Shown: positions 47,103 to 59,196, counted from the stretch's first letter. The stretch is DNA of 64,000 bases from Heritiera littoralis (GCA_031772115.1 JAPDPK010000075.1:2668501-2732500); one strand, 5' to 3'. Translations and numbers: made by a program. Notes: generated from the letters alone by a model not told the origin.

Positions 47103-48869
47103 ATGAGTGGAAGGAGGAGGATACGCTCAGTGAGAGGTATAGGCCGAGGTAGGGCGGCACAAATTTCGGAACCACAGACACCGGAACCTACCCCAAGACC
47201 TGTAAGTCCTATACAGCCAGAGAGCGTGGAAACTCGTGTGAGCCGAGTGGAAAGGCTAGTAGCCGATTTTATGGCTATGTATCAGGCTGACAGAGCCGCG
47301 GATAGGGCGGAGAGGGAGAGAGCTACTGCTCCCGCAGCCCTAGTAAAGGCGCCAGTACCGCCACAGCCGGCACCAGTTGTACCTGAGCCTCAGCCTATTC
47401 CACCACCGGCCCCACAGCCACAGGTAGCTCCACCGCAGCCATTGATTCGACCGCCTCGAGATGCGGAGTCTTATTGTGACGTGGCGCTGGTGAAATCATT
47501 TAGAAAGTTGGATCCGCCGAAATTCAAGGGAACTAGGGATCCATTGGCAGCAGAACAGTGGATTATTGAGGTTGAAAGATTACTTAAGATTATGAGATGT
47601 TCAGAAACGGAAATGGTAGGCCTAGCAGTGTTCCAGTTGGCAGATGATGCGAGACATTGGTGGAAGGCCACTCAGACAGTATTGTTTGCTCAACATCAGG
47701 ATCTGTCCTGGGATATTTTTGTGGAAGCTTTTAGGAGGCAGTATATCCCTGACACTGCTCAGGAAAAATTACAGCAGGAATTCATGGGTTTAGTATAGGG
47801 TAGCATGTCAGTGGATGAGTATGAGGCCAAATTTACTACATTGAGCCGTTTTGATCCACAGACTAGTGAGAATACCCGGTATAAGATTTCGAGGTTTAGA
47901 GCTGGTTTGAGGCCATCCATCAGAGTAAAGCTAGCCCCATTTGTTATACAGACTTATGACGAGATAGTTCAACGGGCTCAGCTATGTGAGAGAGATTATG
48001 AGCAGTTCCAGCTCGATTTCAGTGGTAAGGGTAAAGGCAAAGCAAAGGGAAAAACTAAGAGGTTCATGGAGGACAGACTGGGTAGAGAGCAGTTTAAGAA
48101 GACTAGATCTACGGGCATACAGATTTCAGAGGGCAGATTTGATAGACCAGCAGTTTCTACTCCTGCTAGTGGCCCCACCACTACTCAGAGAAGTATTGCG
48201 CCCTTATGTAGACATTGTGGAAGGTCGCATGGATCGCGCCCTTGTCCTTTAATGTCTGGGGTATGTTTTAGATGTGGACAGACGGGGCACTTTATCAAGA
48301 ATTGCCCGATGCTTAGAGAGTCAACTGCTTCTACTAGACCTCCTACATTACCTCAGACAGCGGCCCCGGCAGCTCAGAGTGAACCAGAGAAAGCGACACC
48401 CTCACAGCCTAGGCGGGCGACAGTCGCAGAGAAGGGTAAGAAGGTCGTGACTCAGGGTCGAGTGTACGCATTAGATCAGGAGACTGCCGATGCCTCTATC
48501 AATGTGATCAAAGGTAAGGTTTATCTTTTTGATATTCCCGTAATTGCCTTAATTGATCCGGGTTCTACCCATTCATTCTTATCGCCTGCATTTGCCAACA
48601 GGACCCCAGTAAAGCCGGAGTTGTTAGAGTATATTTTGCAAGTGAAAACTCCTTTTAATGATTTCCAGAGGACGGATATCATATATAGGAATTGTAAATT
48701 GACTATAGGAGAGAAGGTTATGACAGCTAACCTAATTTTGTTGGATATATATGATTTTGATATCATTCTAGGTATGGATTGGTTAGCTACAAACCATGTT
48801 AGTTTGGATTGTAATACTAAGTTTATTACCTTCTCTCATCCCGAAAAGTACATTGTAAAATTATTGTAA
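47103..48869 (+). pseudogene. gag: Gag and protease of element B, one internal stop
   Basis: The chosen start ATG (47103) gives a basic RRRIRSVRG N terminus right after the candidate splice acceptor; the same frame is also open upstream to an ATG at 47076. Order: acidic/Ala-rich coiled segment, Pro-rich stretch (about residues 80-115), retrotransposon gag domain (DDARHWWKAT, YIPDTAQEK, SRFDPQTS), zinc knuckle CFRCGQTGHFIKNC (about 388-401), protease with LIDPGSTHSF (Asp 485) and DFDIILGMDWL. A single TAG at 47796-47798 (codon 232) splits it; the related gag of array A has Gln there, so this is probably a CAG-to-TAG change. After 48869 the pol frame is lost. Confidence 0.93.
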
Positions 48870-49034
48870 ATTAATAAAAAGTATGTGAATTTATGTTACG
48901 AGATGACATGTGTACTGAAATTGTGGTTGTATATGAATGTTTATGAAGGATATATTGCTAGTGTGGAGGATGTAGGAGGAAACATCCAGAGATCCAAGAG
49001 ATTCCTGTAGTCAAGGACTTTTCGGATGTATTTC

Positions 49035-49658
49035 CGAGGATTTACCAGGGTTACCACCGGATCGAGAGACGGAGTTTATGATCGAGTTGGTACCCGGTAC
49101 GGAGCCGATTTCTAGACCCCCATATAGGATGGCACTGAAAGAGTTAGATGAGCTCAAGAAGCAGCTCCAAGAGTTATTAGATAAGGGATTTATACGTCCT
49201 AGTGTGTCACCGTGGGAGCTCCAGTATTATTTGTTCGGAAGAAGGATGGTAGCCTCCGGTTGTGTATAGATTATCGAATGTTGAATCGGGCTACCGTTAA
49301 GAATAAGTATCCACTACCTCGAATCGATGATTTGTTTGATCAGCTCAGGGGTGCACAGGTGTTTTCCAAGATAGACCTCCGATCAGGCTATCACCAGTTG
49401 AAGATTAAGGAGTCGGATGTGCATAAGACAGCATTTCGGACTCGCTATGGCCACTATGAGTTCCTAGTGATGCCTTTTGGATTGACAAATGCCCCTGCAG
49501 CTTTTATGAGTTTGATGAACGAGGTATTTCATCCATTTTTGGATAAGTTTGTCATAGTATTTATAGATGACATTCTGATTTATTCTAAGACTCCAGAGGA
49601 GCACGAGCAGCATTTACAGATTGTTCTACAGACCCTCAGAGCGAAAATTGTATGCTAA
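49035..49658 (+). pseudogene. pol: Reverse transcriptase of element B, frameshifted
   Basis: The linker to RT is in two frames: the MIELVPGTEP block (49078-49269) and then, after a one-base loss near 49210, RT from APVLFVRKKDGS to LQTLRA (49212-49658). RT motifs seen: KIDLRSGYHQ, with the first catalytic Asp; MPFGLTNAPAAF; and VFIDDILIYS, with the catalytic Asp pair (about 49559-49580). A further shift near 49640 separates RT from its KLYAKLSKCEFW tail. Role: copies element RNA into DNA in the virus-like particle. It is not functional as read. Confidence 0.92.
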
Positions 49659-51477
49659 GCTTAGTAAATGCGAGTTCTGGCTTGACCATATAATATTTCT
49701 CGGGCATGTAGTGTCGAGGGACGGGGTATCAGTTGATCCGTCCAAGATAGAGGCCATTGTTCAGTGGGAGAGGCTTAACACGGTTACCGAGATACGAAGT
49801 TTCTTGGGTCTTGCTGGGTACTATCGCAGGTTTGTGGAGGGATTTTCTAGGCTTGCTGCTCCATTGACACGACTCACACGTAAGGATGTAAAGTTTGAGT
49901 GGAATGATGCGTGTGAGCGTAGCTTTGGTGAGCTTAAGAAGAGATTGACTACTGCTCCCGTATTAGCCCTTCCTAGCGGATCAGGAGGATTTATGGTGTA
50001 TACCGATGCATCCGCTCAAGGTTTAGGGTGTGTACTCATGCAGCATGGTCGGGTTATAGCTTATGGTTCTAGACAGTTGAAGGATCATGAGAAGAATTAC
50101 CCGACACATGATTTAGAGTTAGCCGCAGTAGTGTTTGCATTGAAGATATGGCGGCATTATTTGTACGGGGAGAAGTTTCAGGTGTATACAGACCATAAGA
50201 GTCTGAAGTACATATTCTCGCAGCGAGAGTTGAACATGAGGCAGCGACGATGGATGGAGCTGCTAAAAGACTACGATTGCGAGATTTTGTATCACCCAGG
50301 TAAAGCTAATGTAGTAGCAGATGCACTGAGCCGTAAGCATGTTGGCATGGTATCTTACATGATGATCAGGGAGCATGATTTGATAGAACAGTTTTCTAGC
50401 CTCAGCTTGACGGTTATTTCCTCTGATCAGTATGGATTTACGGCTAGTTTCCGTATAGAGCCGGATTTGATAGATCGGATTAGGGAAGTTCAGAGGAGTG
50501 ATGATTATTGCATCGGGGTTGCCAGTCAAATTCAGATGGGAGTTGAGTCGGATTTTGAGATTGGCACCGATGGGATACTGAGGTTTAGAGGTCGGATATG
50601 TGTTCCCGATGATCAGCAGATTAGAGATCTGATTTTATCAGAGGCCCATACCTCTAGATATACGTTACATCCGGGTAGTACTAAGATGTACCAAATCTCC
50701 GAAGTATATTGGTGGCCTAAGATGAAGAAAAACATCGCTGATTTTGTTGCTAGATGTCTGACATGTCAGCAGATTAAGATTGAGCATCAGAAGCCGGCAG
50801 GTATGCTTCGACCATTATCGATTCCTACGTGGAAATGGGAGCATGTTACCATGGATTTTATTATGGGATTACCACGAACTCGGAAGGGACATGATGCTAT
50901 TTGGGTGATAGTAGACAGGTTGACGAAGTCTGCTCATTTCTTGGCCATGAGATCCATTGATTCAGTGAGTGCCTTAGCCGATTTGTATGTCAGGGAGATT
51001 GTGAGATTACATGGTGTTCCAGTGAGCATCACATCTGATAGGGACTCCCGCTTCACGTCTCATTTCTGGGAGAGATTTCAGGAAGCTATGGGATCCCAGC
51101 TGAATTTTAGCACCGCTTTCCACCCTCAGACTGATGGACAGTCCAAGCGTACGATACAGACGCTCGAGGATATGTTGAGAGCGTGTGTACTGGATTTTAG
51201 AGGCTCCTGGGATGATCATTTACCCTTGGCAGAATTTGCATATAATAATAGCTATCATGCGAGTATAGGTATGGCACCTTATGAGGCTCTATATGGCAGA
51301 CGATGTAGATCCCCGATAGCATGGGAAGAAGTAGGGGACCGTAAGCTATTAGCTCCTGATTTGGTCGAACAGGCTTCTCGTGATGTACATGTGATTTGTG
51401 AGAGGTTGAGAATGGCTCAGAGTCGGCAAAAGAGTTACGCAGATATTAGACGCCGACCACTAGAGTTTTCAGGGTGA
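49650..51477 (+). pseudogene. pol: RT tail, RNase H and integrase of element B; catalytic Glu replaced
   Basis: One long frame. RT tail (SKCEFWL), then RNase H with VYTDAS, THDLELAAVVFAL and VYTDHKSL (the acidic residues), then integrase. The zinc-binding part has the H..HPG..C..C pattern (ending CLTCQQIK); the core has Asp in MDFIMG (GAT 50854-50856) and SITSDRDS (GAT 51037-51039). The expected Glu, 35 residues after the second Asp in the HPQTDGQS-R context, is Lys (AAG 51145-51147), so the DD35E triad is broken. The frame ends at 51477 through one extra T in GAGTTTTCAGG. Confidence 0.93.
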
Positions 51478-51890
51478 TTATGTATTTTTGAAGGTCTCAC
51501 CCTCCAAGGGTATTATGAGATTCGGGAAGAGAGGAAAGTTGAGTCCTCGATATATCGGGCCTTTTGAGATCTTAGATCGAGTGGGAGATGTGGCATATCG
51601 GTTAGCACTACCACCAGAGTTGTCAGGAGTGCATAACGTATTCCATGTCTCAATGTTGAGGAAGTATTATCCGGATCCTTCTCACGTAATTCGACATGAA
51701 CCACTGGAGATTAGAGAGGATATGAGTTATGTTGAGAGACCCATACGGATCTTGATAGGAAGGATAAGGTATTACGATCTAAGACCATTCCTTTAATTAA
51801 GGTGCTCTGGCAGTATCACACTGAGGAGGAGGTACATGGGAGTTAGAGAGCCTGATGCGTGAGAAGTACCCAGAGCTCTTTCAGTGATAG
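51472..51890 (+). pseudogene. Integrase C-terminal and chromodomain-like part of element B
   Basis: In the shifted frame: FLKVSPSKGIMRFGKRGKLSPRYIGPFEI.., VFHVSMLRKY, then YVERPIRIL, ending at 51796. In further frames: IPLIKVLWQ and then a REKYPELF-type end near 51885. The GPY/F-type module followed by the PIRIL..VLW region is typical of chromoviruses, whose chromodomain targets heterochromatin. At least two more shifts disrupt it. Confidence 0.8.
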
Positions 51891-51922
51891 GTCCGGGTTA
51901 AATTTGGAGGACCAAATTTCTT

Positions 51923-51935
51923 AAGGAGGGAGAAA
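51923..51935 (+). promoter_or_regulatory. Polypurine tract of element B
   Basis: AAGGAGGGAGAAA directly before the 3' LTR. Confidence 0.9.
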
Positions 51936-54900
51936 TGTGAGATCCGGTATTTTGTATACATTGTACACCTTATTGTACATGATTGATAATTAGAATAAAT
52001 TAAAGTATGGAATTGAATAAAGATTAGAGATGAAACTTTATTTTACATTATGGAAATTGAAATTTAAAATTTTAAGAATGGAAATTTGATTGCTGGAATT
52101 ATTGGCTTAATAGCAATCAAAGATATGAAGAAAAGATGAATTAAATGTGTACTCATGCAAAGCTATTTTATTGGATGGAATGTAAAAGAGAAGAGGAGAA
52201 ACTAAGTGCCATTCACGCCAACAACAAAATCTGCACTTGGATTGCATTCGGCTGGAAGAAAATTAAAAGGAAATGGAATTCAAGCATGGTATATATATAA
52301 TAAAGTCAAGTTTATATATATAACAAAGGCCTAGAAGCTTATTGGTGGAAACTTTGATAGAGATATGTAAAGAAGTCAAGAAAGTTGGCTACACAAGTGA
52401 ATTCACGCCACTTCCTCCTTTGCAAGACTGATTCGGTTCATGCTTTGAAAGACTGATAAAAATTATATATTTTACAATATAAATAAGTAGAAATGATGCC
52501 TAAGAAATAAAGAAATCAAGAATACTTGATACTAGAATTTCATTGATTAACATAAAGTCAAGAAAGGGTGGAAGTAAGACCAAGACAATCGGTCTAGAAA
52601 GTCCACGAATTTGCTGCCTTTTCACACGTCCATCTTCAGATTTTCTTTGTAATATTGGACTAGGTGTTTACGGTAGGAAGTGGTAGAAAGGATAAGGCAT
52701 TCAATAGCTGATATATTAAAATAAATAAATTGAAATAAGGCAAAGAAAAGTGGAAGCAAAGATGACCAACCCGTGTGGCCAAGAAGTCCACGCCAGATTT
52801 CTTGAACACGTTTTTATCTAGTCTTTAAAGGCTATCAGTACAAGGCGTTTATGAGCAGAAAGTTAAAGGAAACATGAGTTAACAAGATAGTATAAAAGAG
52901 GTACTAGATAAGAAATATTATTGGCTGGAAATGTTGAAAAGGAGATAAGGAAAACTTGGCCAAAAACCGTGGATAACAACTAGAATTTCCAGCCATCCCT
53001 TTTTGACTGTAAAAGTTATTTTGTTTTAAATGAGTAGAAGATAAAATATAAAGGAACATGAAAGTGATATATAATAAATGAAGGGAGAATTCGGCTGAGT
53101 GTGAAACAAAGACAAGATAAATGAAGGTGGTATAAGACGTGAAAAAGGAGGCTATCCCACACCACATTAAGCTGCAGTTTTTCTTCATGCATTAATTGAA
53201 GTTCACTGCATGAAATGATGAAGAAAGTTGAAAATATGCTAAGTGTATAAGTGGTATTAGTAATCTTGAATAGAAAGGAGGAGTAAAGAAATAAGAAAGC
53301 CTCAGCAAAAATCTTCTTCACCACCGAAAATTGTCATCTACACGAGAGCCATCCTTTGTTTCATTTCTGTTCTGTTTCTTTTCGGTTCAACTAAGAAAAG
53401 TTCAGAAAATTATTCCCTTATGAGGATCATCCTTCCTTGCTTACTTGGCCTTTAAATAGATTAAACAACCAACCAAGAAAGGAAGCTAGAATATCTATGA
53501 GGACAAGAAATAAAAACAGAAAATAAAATTCTGTTTTGGATACTTCATTTGATCAAGGTAATCTCAATAACCTTTATGGCTTCTTGATATTACATGACAT
53601 ATTCTTATGTTTTTAAGTGTGAAAAGCATGATCATAGCCTTGCTTTTGATTTATTTTGTTGAATCATGGAAATAGAATGAATTCATGTCTTGAGATAGGT
53701 GAAGAGAAACGAAGCATGAGATGTGAATAATAAGGAAGAAGAAATTTAGAAGTTAAATAGATGAAAGGAGACCTTTGACTAAAGAGGAGACTCGGTTGGA
53801 GAGTAAAAACAGAGAAGCATTTAAGCTTCATGCAAGGAAATAAAAATGATGTTCACGTAGACAAGGAAGCAATAAATTGCAAAATGAGGAAATAGAAACC
53901 ATGTTGAAAAGTCAACAATAATGGCCATGAGGGGTTCGGCCATGACAAAATAAAGAAATTATGTTGAAAATTTGGAAAATTAGTAGAAAATAACTGTAGA
54001 AATTAAAAGAGAATTTTCGGTGAAATTAAAACCGAAAAAGGAAGTGAAATGAAGAAATTGAGTTTTTATACCGGTATAATTTATACTGGTTGTAATTATT
54101 TTATGACTTTAGAGGCTGCATTAGATGAATATTAGTGGTTTAAAAATAAGAAGAAAATTATTAATAATTTTCGATAAAATTATTTTGCAGCTCGAGTAGA
54201 CGGATTTCGGTTAGCATTACCGGGACGATCGTCGGCATAAGACTAGTAAGGGAGATGTGTGTGAAGTAAAATGCATGTCCTGTGGAGTAAAAATATTATG
54301 AAAATATTGAGAAACTATTTTGGTTTATGACATGCATTTATTTGATAAATTATTTTGACTTGGGCGAGCTACAGATATAGCCGACCCCTAAGTTGTTTGT
54401 TAAGCAAACTGGTAATGGCGGGCGAGCCAAACTTTTCTGATGTTTTGGGCGAATAACCCTTTTTATGATATCTTGGGTGAGTGACCCTATTTTAAATAGA
54501 AATCCGGGCGAGCCGAATGGGCGAGCTCACCATGGCGAACAGGTTTCGCTTTTCCAAATTTTCTCAACGAAAAATGAATTGTTTTTACTATGTTTTTGTA
54601 AATAGAAAATATAAAACCTTTTGGAAAGAAAACGATGACATTATGAAATGATTCCTTAAAGGTTTTTCATGAGATATAATTTGATTTTGAGACTTTAGGC
54701 CCCTAGTTCATGTATTATTATTGCTTGACCCGCTTGGGGCGGTGGCTCGGGTCGATGGACCAATGGGTGCACCCCAAGGCATCACAGGGCTGATGGACCC
54801 GCCAAGTCATCAGCGGTCTCGAGGTCACTTGGCAAGTGGACTCGAGGACCACCTATAGATTATGGCCATAGATCTAGCTAAGATAGCCGTGGGGGGCGAT

Positions 54901-55470
54901 GGCCTACGGGTGCACCCCAAAAGCGGACGACTTGTGTTCCTGGGGGAACAATGAGAGCTTGATTTAATTGTTGCCTAGTCTCAACTTATTGATTTTCATT
55001 TATTGAAAGTATTTAATGAATCCTGTTTAAAGGTTATCTATATCCATCGTTTTCCTAATGGGTTTGATTGTTAGGATAAGTAAATTGTGTTTGAGGATAT
55101 AGATTTTATTTTTATAAGCAGCATACACCTTCCTTACTGAGCACGTTGTCGCTCACTCCTTATTTTTCCACTCCACAGATTATTGATTTTGGACTAAGAG
55201 AATTACCTTCTAGAGATTGATATCGAAGGTATGTTGTATTCTTTTATATATTCAGTAAAAAGGGTACAGTACTACTTTATAAATAAGGGAATGTATATAC
55301 ATAAAAAGGAAAGAATTTAATAATTCATATTTTCATATTAGTACGAGAAATAAAAGTACTAATTCCTATTAAAGTATTAAGAGTTGTTAAGCATCACAGA
55401 CAGCCTAACCGGTAAGTAAGTGAAGTTTACAAGTGAATATTCTGTTATATAGTGGTTTTGGGATGTTACA
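51936..55470 (+). mobile_element. 3' LTR of element B
   Basis: 3535 bp, nearly identical to 43421-46961, including TATA box (52891-52898), exon-like block 55179-55228 and core (54690-54970). Differences include a 4-bp deletion in CATGACTTGAAAA and single-base indels. Confidence 0.95.
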
Positions 55471-56914
55471 GCATGAATTATCTAAAGAATTCAATTTTTA
55501 TTAAAAGCTTATTAAATTGCATGATTTTAAAGACTTATGACTTTTCTAGCTTAAATTTGTTTTATGGATTTATTATAAATTATGGTACTAAAACCTATTT
55601 CTTTATGTATTTTGGAAATTATTAAGTTTTTAAATATTTGGAAAATAATTCTGATTTTATGCAATGATTTGTTTTATGAACTTTTATAAATATCTGTATG
55701 TTTTGACTTACGGATTTGAACTCTGATCTATGAAACTTATGTTTTGAGACACTGGCTAACCGTCATCTTGCAGTATCTGGACTGCTGTATATTTTGGATC
55801 CAGCAGTATCTGGCTGCAGTGTGACCTTCGGGGCCTGCAGTATCTGGCTATAGCGTGACCTTCGGGGCTTATAGTATCTGGCTGTAGTGTGACCTTCTGG
55901 GCCTACAGTATTTGTATCTGATATGAATTTTGCGCACTATGTTGCTGTGTGATTTGATCCAGTCCGCAGCGGTCACAGATGACACCTGATCAGTGTTCAC
56001 TGTAGACCACTTGGACTATGACCATACATCTTTCTGTTATTATCCCTATGGGATATCTTTGCTGCTTGATGTATACCGAGTTACTGCCATGTCTCCACTT
56101 TCTGTTATTTTCTGATTTCTGAATGATTTCTGAATATCTGATTTCCGAACTCTGAATATGAAAATGATATGATACAGATTGATATGATTGAATTCTGAAA
56201 TCTTAAAATGATTTTGTACGGATTTTTATGATTTGATTTGAAATATGATATGATTTCTGAAGACGACTGTTTACATATTTGCATGGCATGACTTTGTTAA
56301 AGTGATCTGTTGTACTGATTTGGTTTACATATGATTTTCAGAATAAATGAATTTCTTGCTGGATAAGATGCCATATTTTAGAAATATCCCTTATGATTTA
56401 GAATTTATTAATCGTTTTAGAATATTTGCATATAGCTTACGGTATCTGTCTCTTTATATGTATTCCTTATTGGGCTTTCCAAAAAGCTCACCCCCTCTCG
56501 ACTTTCCAGATTATTTGCAGTAGGCGATCTGTACGAGGGGTTTTGACACGTCTTTCGAGGTTTTTGTATCGTCCTTGAAGGTACATGATGTACAGATATC
56601 CATTTTATATTCAGACTTGCTTTTCAGTACTTTTATAGTAAGGGGGATGTAAATAAAGGAAACACTTAATACATTTATGGTAAGTAATGATGCATGCAAT
56701 CTTGGTGGACATGAATAATGTTAAGTAGTATAATTTTAATATGTGATTGCATGCTTAGTTAGAAAATTTGAACTGGGACCAAAGTGATTATAGGATATTA
56801 ATTTAGCTAATGTAAATTTAGCTTAAGAATAAATCTGAGACACTAAGCACAGCCCAATCAACTGTAAGAAAAAGGAAAAAGTTAGTCTAGATTTTGGTAA
56901 AAAGGGTCGTTACA
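55471..56914 (+). mobile_element. LTR 3 of array A, right part
   Basis: Begins with the duplicated GCATG and ends GGGTCGTTACA, followed by the ATTTA duplication. Contains the stem-loop repeats (55771-55912), core-like region and exon-like block 56510-56580. Confidence 0.93.
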
Positions 56915-57320
56915 ATTTATGTATATATATATATATATATATATATTAGCTAAATTGCACCTTATATTTTAAATGAACTACTATTCATCTCCTATCAAGT
57001 CCTGTGGTATTTAAAATTACCTTTGGGAAATTCATTTAACTAGGTTAACCTGTTCTCCATTAAAATGTCGAGTAGTCAATTCCATTTAAACAAATTAGGC
57101 CTATATTCTCACATAGGTATCTTAAGGTATTATTTTTCTTTAAGGTTTTGCTTGCAATATTACCTTAGAATATCGTGCCATAGAGTTCATTTACTCGGTC
57201 ATTTACTTATTCGAGTTCCTGCACAAATATTCAATTGCTTATTATCGAATTAAAGAATTTTATTTTGAGAATTAATTATTAATTTAATGGATTAAGGTCA
57301 GGAAATGTCTCAGTTATTAC
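56915..57320 (-). mobile_element. LTR G, 5' end portion
   Basis: Begins with the ATTTA duplication and a TA microsatellite that continues the tract at 28940-28985. On the minus strand it ends (its 5' end) at 57320 with TGTAATAACTGAG. It joins LINE sequence at 57321, so LTR G inserted in that LINE. The frame at 57065-57253 has no recognisable content. Confidence 0.75.
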
Positions 57321-58665
57321 ACTTTTATCCAGGCATGGCTTCCCTCACTTAATCATTCTCATAGGATGTTGGCTGTTTGGAAGGGTGTGGTAAGTTTGGC
57401 TCATGATGACTTAGTAAAAAATTTCATTAGGAATGCTAGTTGCCATTGACTTATCGGTGATGGGAAGACATTTTGTTTTGGCATGATAGGTGGGCTGCTG
57501 ATGAGCCATTAAAAACTCTGTTCCCTAGACTTTTTCCATTAGCTCTTGATAGAAATGCTAAGGCATGTGATTATGCATTGGAAAACTGTTTCAACCATGC
57601 TTCTTGGGGTGTCTTTTTCAAAAGGTCTTTGTTTACTTGCGAGGAAAGTGAATTATCAAGACTTGTCTCATGTTTGCAAAGTTTTATCTTGTTCTCTCAA
57701 AAGAAGGGTAAGTTGGTTTAGGAGTTTGATTGGCTAGGTAATTTTACTGTTAAGAAACTTTATGATTTGTTGCTTCAATCAAAAATTTCTCCCTCGTCAC
57801 CTTTCTTCTACAGGTTATGGAAGTTTAAAATCCCACCTAAGGTGTAAAGCTTTCTTTGGCTTAATAGACTTCCAACTAAATCTTTCTTAAAAAGCTGTGG
57901 TATTTCATTGAATGAAGAGCAGTGTTTCTGCCCTTGGTGTAATCTGGTGGAGGAGGACTCAAACCATGTCTTCTTTGCATGTTCATTGATTTGTTAGTTC
58001 TAGTGCTCATTCTGTTCATGGTGGAATATGATTGGCTACCTCCTAAGATCATTGTCAACGTTTATGCTGGAATGTTTTGAAAGTAGATCCAACGGTATTG
58101 TTTAGACTTAGTGGTTTGCTTCGTGTGCTACTGGACTTTGGTTGATTTGGTTAATGAGGAACGATTCAGATTTTGAACACAAAAAGCTTAATGCTGATGA
58201 CCTTTTGTTCATTGTCAAGCTACGTACTTTATCATGGATTAAAGCTATTGACGTTACTCCACCTATTCGTGAATCTTCTTGGTGGTATTGTCCTTTATCT
58301 TCATATGTGACCTATTTCAATGTTAGCAAGAGACTGACTGCTGTTTGGTGTCCTCCGCTTGATGGATTCTTGAAAGCTAACGTAGATGGCTCAGTAAGAT
58401 GAAAACCTGAGCCTGCTGGATGTGGAGGAATCTTTAGGAATTCAAAATGTAAGATTTTTGCACTCTTCTTTCGTACATTAAGAGTCCATGATTCAAATGT
58501 GGTTGAGGTGTTGGCAATTAAACATGCAATTGAATGCTTCCTACATTTGGAGAAGAGGGATTATAAGGGTCTAATCATAGAATCTGATTCAATAATTGCT
58601 CTGAAATGGGTAACAGATGCAGATTCAAGGCCTTGGAGACTTAACCAGATTTTTTGTGAAATTGA
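57321..58665 (+). pseudogene. LINE ORF2 3' fragment: zf-RVT and RNase H domains
   Basis: Plus-strand remains of the C-terminal part of a plant L1-type ORF2. Order: FWHDRWAADEPL (about 57480), SWGVFFKR, LWKFKIPPKV and LNRLPTKSFL, a Cys/His zinc-binding stretch CPWCNLVEEDSNHVFFAC (about 57930-57985), then an RNase H-like domain: LKANVDGS (about 58375), VEVLAIKHAIE (58499 on), IIESDSIIALKW, giving the D-E-D residues. Several stops and shifts. It overlaps the zf-RVT part of the other LINE fragment (6615-8380), so the two are not halves of one copy. Bounded by LTR G (57320) and LTR C (58666). Confidence 0.88.
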
Positions 58666-59112
58666 CTGTAACGCTCTCGGAAGCTAGGATTTTCGGGCTA
58701 ACTTTTTCCTTTACTTACTATGTTTGTCACTCACTCAGTGTAGTTGACATCTAACAAGTAGATTACTACTCGTTTATTTATTTAAGACTAAGTATCTAAA
58801 GTCTCATTCAATTACCTCATAATGTGTGCCAAAATCGGAATTGAAAAATTTCGTCCCTTTATATATGCTTATTGTCCAACCACATACTATAACATAACAA
58901 CGATTTAACCTGTGCCATAATAATCATCTCAAGAAACCATCCAGAATATCACATTTTCATCAAGATGCACTATCGAGTTACTATTCATCATAAGGCTAAT
59001 TATATATAATTCTTGACACAGTCCTAGTACTTACATCCCGATCCATGTACACTGTGTATATAAAAAAAATCTTATCGTCTAGAATATAAACAAAAGTAAT
59101 GAAAGGTTATAC

Positions 59113-59196
59113 CTCAATACAAAAAGCAGTAATTTAGTAGCATGTAATTCGAGCTCTTAGTGCAGCACTCTCGCACTCGATCTTATTTGAAGTAAC
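59113..59196 (-). other. Candidate leader exon 3 of LTR C
   Basis: On the minus strand: GCTCGCCCCCTTCTTCC, acceptor-like ACTCATAG, an 84-nt block, then ATTGAG|GTATAAC. Confidence 0.4.

Larger units (their letters stand above)
43421..55470 (+). mobile_element. Element B: nearly intact Tekay/Del-type Ty3/gypsy chromovirus, 12.05 kb
   Basis: Two LTRs (43421-46961 and 51936-55470), PBS, gag-pol remains in the order gag, protease, RT, RNase H, integrase, and a chromodomain-like C-terminal part, then a polypurine tract. This order and the C-terminal PIRIL..VLWQ..EKYPELF-like sequence point to the Tekay/Del chromovirus clade, as do the long LTRs. By eye the LTRs differ at about 22 substitutions and 3 indels in 3.5 kb (about 0.6%), so the insertion is young. 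The coding region is broken in several places. Confidence 0.93.
28989..56914 (+). mobile_element. Element A: LTR-internal-LTR-internal-LTR tandem array (with nested element B)
   Basis: Three LTRs of about 3.8 kb (28989-32805, 35016-38831, 41034-56914 without B) separated by two 2.2-kb internal regions, all in plus orientation, with a single ATTTA duplication around the whole. Both internal regions carry the same large pol deletion, so a deletion derivative was tandemly multiplied, most simply by unequal recombination between LTRs after insertion. No TSD separates the repeats. Neither copy is coding-competent. Confidence 0.92.

Noticed and set aside
51488..51890. An envelope-like open reading frame after integrase
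   Set aside because: The sequence matches the integrase C-terminal and chromodomain-like tail in shifted frames; there is no signal peptide or membrane segment.
6615..58665. The two LINE fragments as halves of one interrupted LINE
   Set aside because: They are in opposite orientation and both include the FW.D.W zf-RVT region, so they overlap and must be different copies.
58666..58690. A plus-strand LTR starting TGTAACGCTC
   Set aside because: All internal landmarks to the right (GCTCRCCCC box, exon-like block, minisatellite, purine-rich leader) are on the minus strand, so this is the 3' end of a minus LTR.
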